DNA of 33,056 nucleotides, from assembly GCA_003220335.1 (NCBI GenBank), contig QHSB01000089.1:1-33056 (forward strand), written 5' to 3'. The notes beneath the pieces were generated by a model, which made no database searches, was not told the DNA's origin, and saw only the letters and a list, made by a program, of their open reading frames with translations. The translations under genes were made by a program, and so were the position numbers. Numbering within the stretch: position 1 is the first letter of the stretch; each line of letters opens with the position of its first letter. Below are positions 32,414 to 33,056 of this stretch, piece by piece. The DNA comes from Candidatus Rokuibacteriota bacterium. Lineage in GTDB: Bacteria; Methylomirabilota; Methylomirabilia; Rokubacteriales; CSP1-6.

Positions 32414-32433
32414 GCGACGAATCGCTTCGTCGC
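32414..32433 (-). promoter_or_regulatory. Hairpin in the speD leader
   Basis: A perfect 8-bp stem GCGACGAA-GCGA-TTCGTCGC on the minus strand, about 50 nt before the speD start and 16 nt before the upstream ORF. It could be a translational or attenuation control structure; there is no alternative pairing I can prove. Confidence 0.45.
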
Positions 32434-32487
32434 TGCTCACTGCACCTTCGCGTCGAAAAATTCTTCGCCGCGAGCAACACTGATGTG

Positions 32488-32516
32488 ACTGTATGGTCCG
32501 TTTTCTGCCATTGCAA
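32488..32516 (-). promoter_or_regulatory. Predicted promoter of speD-speE
   Basis: Minus strand: TTGCAA (32516-32511), 17-nt spacer, TACAGT (32493-32488). Spacing and boxes fit a housekeeping sigma factor. A T-rich tract lies directly upstream of the -35 box. The predicted leader to the speD TTG is about 115 nt. The -35 region is part of the 21-bp box repeated at the pdaD promoter. Confidence 0.6.
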
Positions 32517-32811
32517 GAAAAAAGTGCGGCTCGGCGCCGGTTTCGCCGGCGCCGCGATCGCCGCGAACCTCCCGAACGCCCGTCTCCGAACCCGCTCGAT
32601 GCCTCTCTCCGAGCACCGAGCGCGTCGCGCGCGCCCGTTTCTCGCCGCTCGCCGACCGCCGTGGATGCGCCGCGCGTCGCTCGCCACGTGCGCCCTCCGC
32701 CGCCTGGCGCGCCGTCGTCGGCGCTCATCCGCGCGGCCGCCGACGCCGTCGAAGCGACGCCGACGAGGCTCTCCGCTGACGCCGGCGAGGCTCTCGACAC
32801 GCACTTTTCTC

Positions 32812-32839
32812 TTGCATTGGCGTGTCACCTCGGTAAATT
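32812..32839 (+). promoter_or_regulatory. Predicted promoter of pdaD
   Basis: TTGCAT (32812-32817), 16-nt spacer, TAAATT (32834-32839), preceded by a T-rich tract. The box GCACTTTTCTCTTGCATTGGC (32801-32821) matches 19 of 21 the corresponding box of the opposite promoter. The leader to ATG 32910 would be about 65 nt. Confidence 0.6.
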
Positions 32840-32909
32840 GACGACAGAATTTGTTTCCCGCGACGACGGGAGTCGATTGGAGGCGAGAACCTCAGTTGAG
32901 GAGGAGCGA

Positions 32910-33056
32910 ATGACGGGGAAGGTGACGATGGCTGCAGCGACTGCCGGTCACGCCGAGGGCGGCACCACCCTCAACGCCTTCGACAACGCGCTTCTCGCAG
33001 CCGGCATCGGCAACATCAACCTGGTGAAGGTCTCGAGCATCCTGCCTCCCGAAGTC
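32910..33056 (+). CDS. pdaD: Pyruvoyl-dependent arginine decarboxylase, 3' partial
   Basis: The first 49 codons of a gene running off the window. [20 protein letters not shown] followed by VSSILPPE is the conserved N-terminal region of PvlArgDC. The self-cleavage site that creates the pyruvoyl group lies at the two Ser of VSS (residues 42-43). The enzyme converts arginine to agmatine, the first step of a polyamine route, fitting divergent speD-speE. The ATG has SD GAGGAG a few nt upstream. An internal ATG at residue 7 is a possible alternative start. The rest of the protein is not visible. Confidence 0.9.
   Translation, partial: MTGKVTMAAATAGHAEGGTTLNAFDNALLAAGIGNINLVKVSSILPPEV

Larger units (their letters stand above)
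32398..32909. other. Divergent control region between speD and pdaD
   Basis: About 510 bp without a supported gene. It holds the speD leader hairpin (32414-32433), outward-facing promoters near 32488-32516 (minus) and 32812-32839 (plus), the 21-bp inverted box shared by both, and between them a GC-rich, low-complexity stretch with a 22-bp imperfect tandem duplication (32756-32777, 32778-32799). ORFs open here on both strands show no protein-like features. Confidence 0.7.

Noticed and set aside
32366-32800. N-terminal extension of SpeD to 32800
   Set aside because: The extension has no similarity to SpeD, would span the predicted promoter, and the family length and SD point to TTG 32365.
32485-32841. 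118-codon plus ORF in the speD-pdaD gap
   Set aside because: Arg-rich, low complexity, no SD, overlaps both promoters.

Overview
The window is very GC-rich, with short intergenic gaps, many 4-bp stop/start overlaps and frequent GTG and TTG starts. It looks like one contig of an uncultivated soil or sediment bacterium. A Rokubacteria/NC10-like or related deep lineage would fit the gene content, but that is an impression from style, not a demonstrated placement. No phage, transposase or CRISPR-Cas genes are visible.

Layout. (1) 1-5503, plus: a respiratory formate dehydrogenase operon: molybdopterin alpha subunit (5' end cut by the window), four-cluster ferredoxin beta subunit, NrfD-type membrane subunit, a 71-aa lipoprotein, the maturation factor FdhE and an unknown 120-aa protein. 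(2) 5597-7150, minus: PsiE-like membrane protein, YtxH-like small protein and a HAD hydrolase. (3) 7215-11011, plus: a tight run of unrecognised membrane and TPR proteins, ending in a 46-codon ORF at 10871. (4) 11031-12761: two minus-strand tRNA genes (Asp-GTC, Val-TAC) enclosing small orphan genes and a partial copy of the tRNA-Val 3' end. (5) 12804-14510: a coiled-coil protein and a convergent membrane/coiled-coil protein. (6) 14555-17671: a GAF-GAF-GAF-PAS hybrid histidine kinase, convergent with (7) 17657-23526, minus: two exported TPR proteins and a tungsten aldehyde:ferredoxin oxidoreductase, coupled by GTGA overlaps. (8) 23563-28691, plus: HAD hydrolase, a disrupted rarA, an exported OB-like protein, ddl, a perfect tandem repeat and murG. 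(9) 28736-31014: endonuclease III-like protein, NMT1-type binding protein, Maf. (10) 31053-33056: polyamine synthesis, with speD-speE on minus and divergent pyruvoyl arginine decarboxylase on plus.

How the genes work together. Formate dehydrogenase would feed formate electrons to the quinone pool through its NrfD subunit, with FdhE as assembly factor. PdaD (arginine to agmatine), SpeD (decarboxylated SAM) and SpeE (aminopropyl transfer) form a polyamine route. The two divergent promoters of that route carry a nearly identical 21-bp box in inverted orientation, and speD has an 11-codon upstream ORF ending on its own start codon.

The most notable irregularities are: a loss of about 100 nt between Walker A and Walker B of rarA; a one-base frameshift that fuses a TPR gene to the AOR reading frame; four perfect 36-bp repeats at 48-bp period lying in frame ahead of murG; an intergenic hairpin element found at two convergent gene pairs in opposite orientation; and the tRNA-Val 3'-end copy. 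No complete undescribed defence or mobile system could be demonstrated. The best candidates for undescribed biology are the 7215-11011 operon and the polyamine control region.
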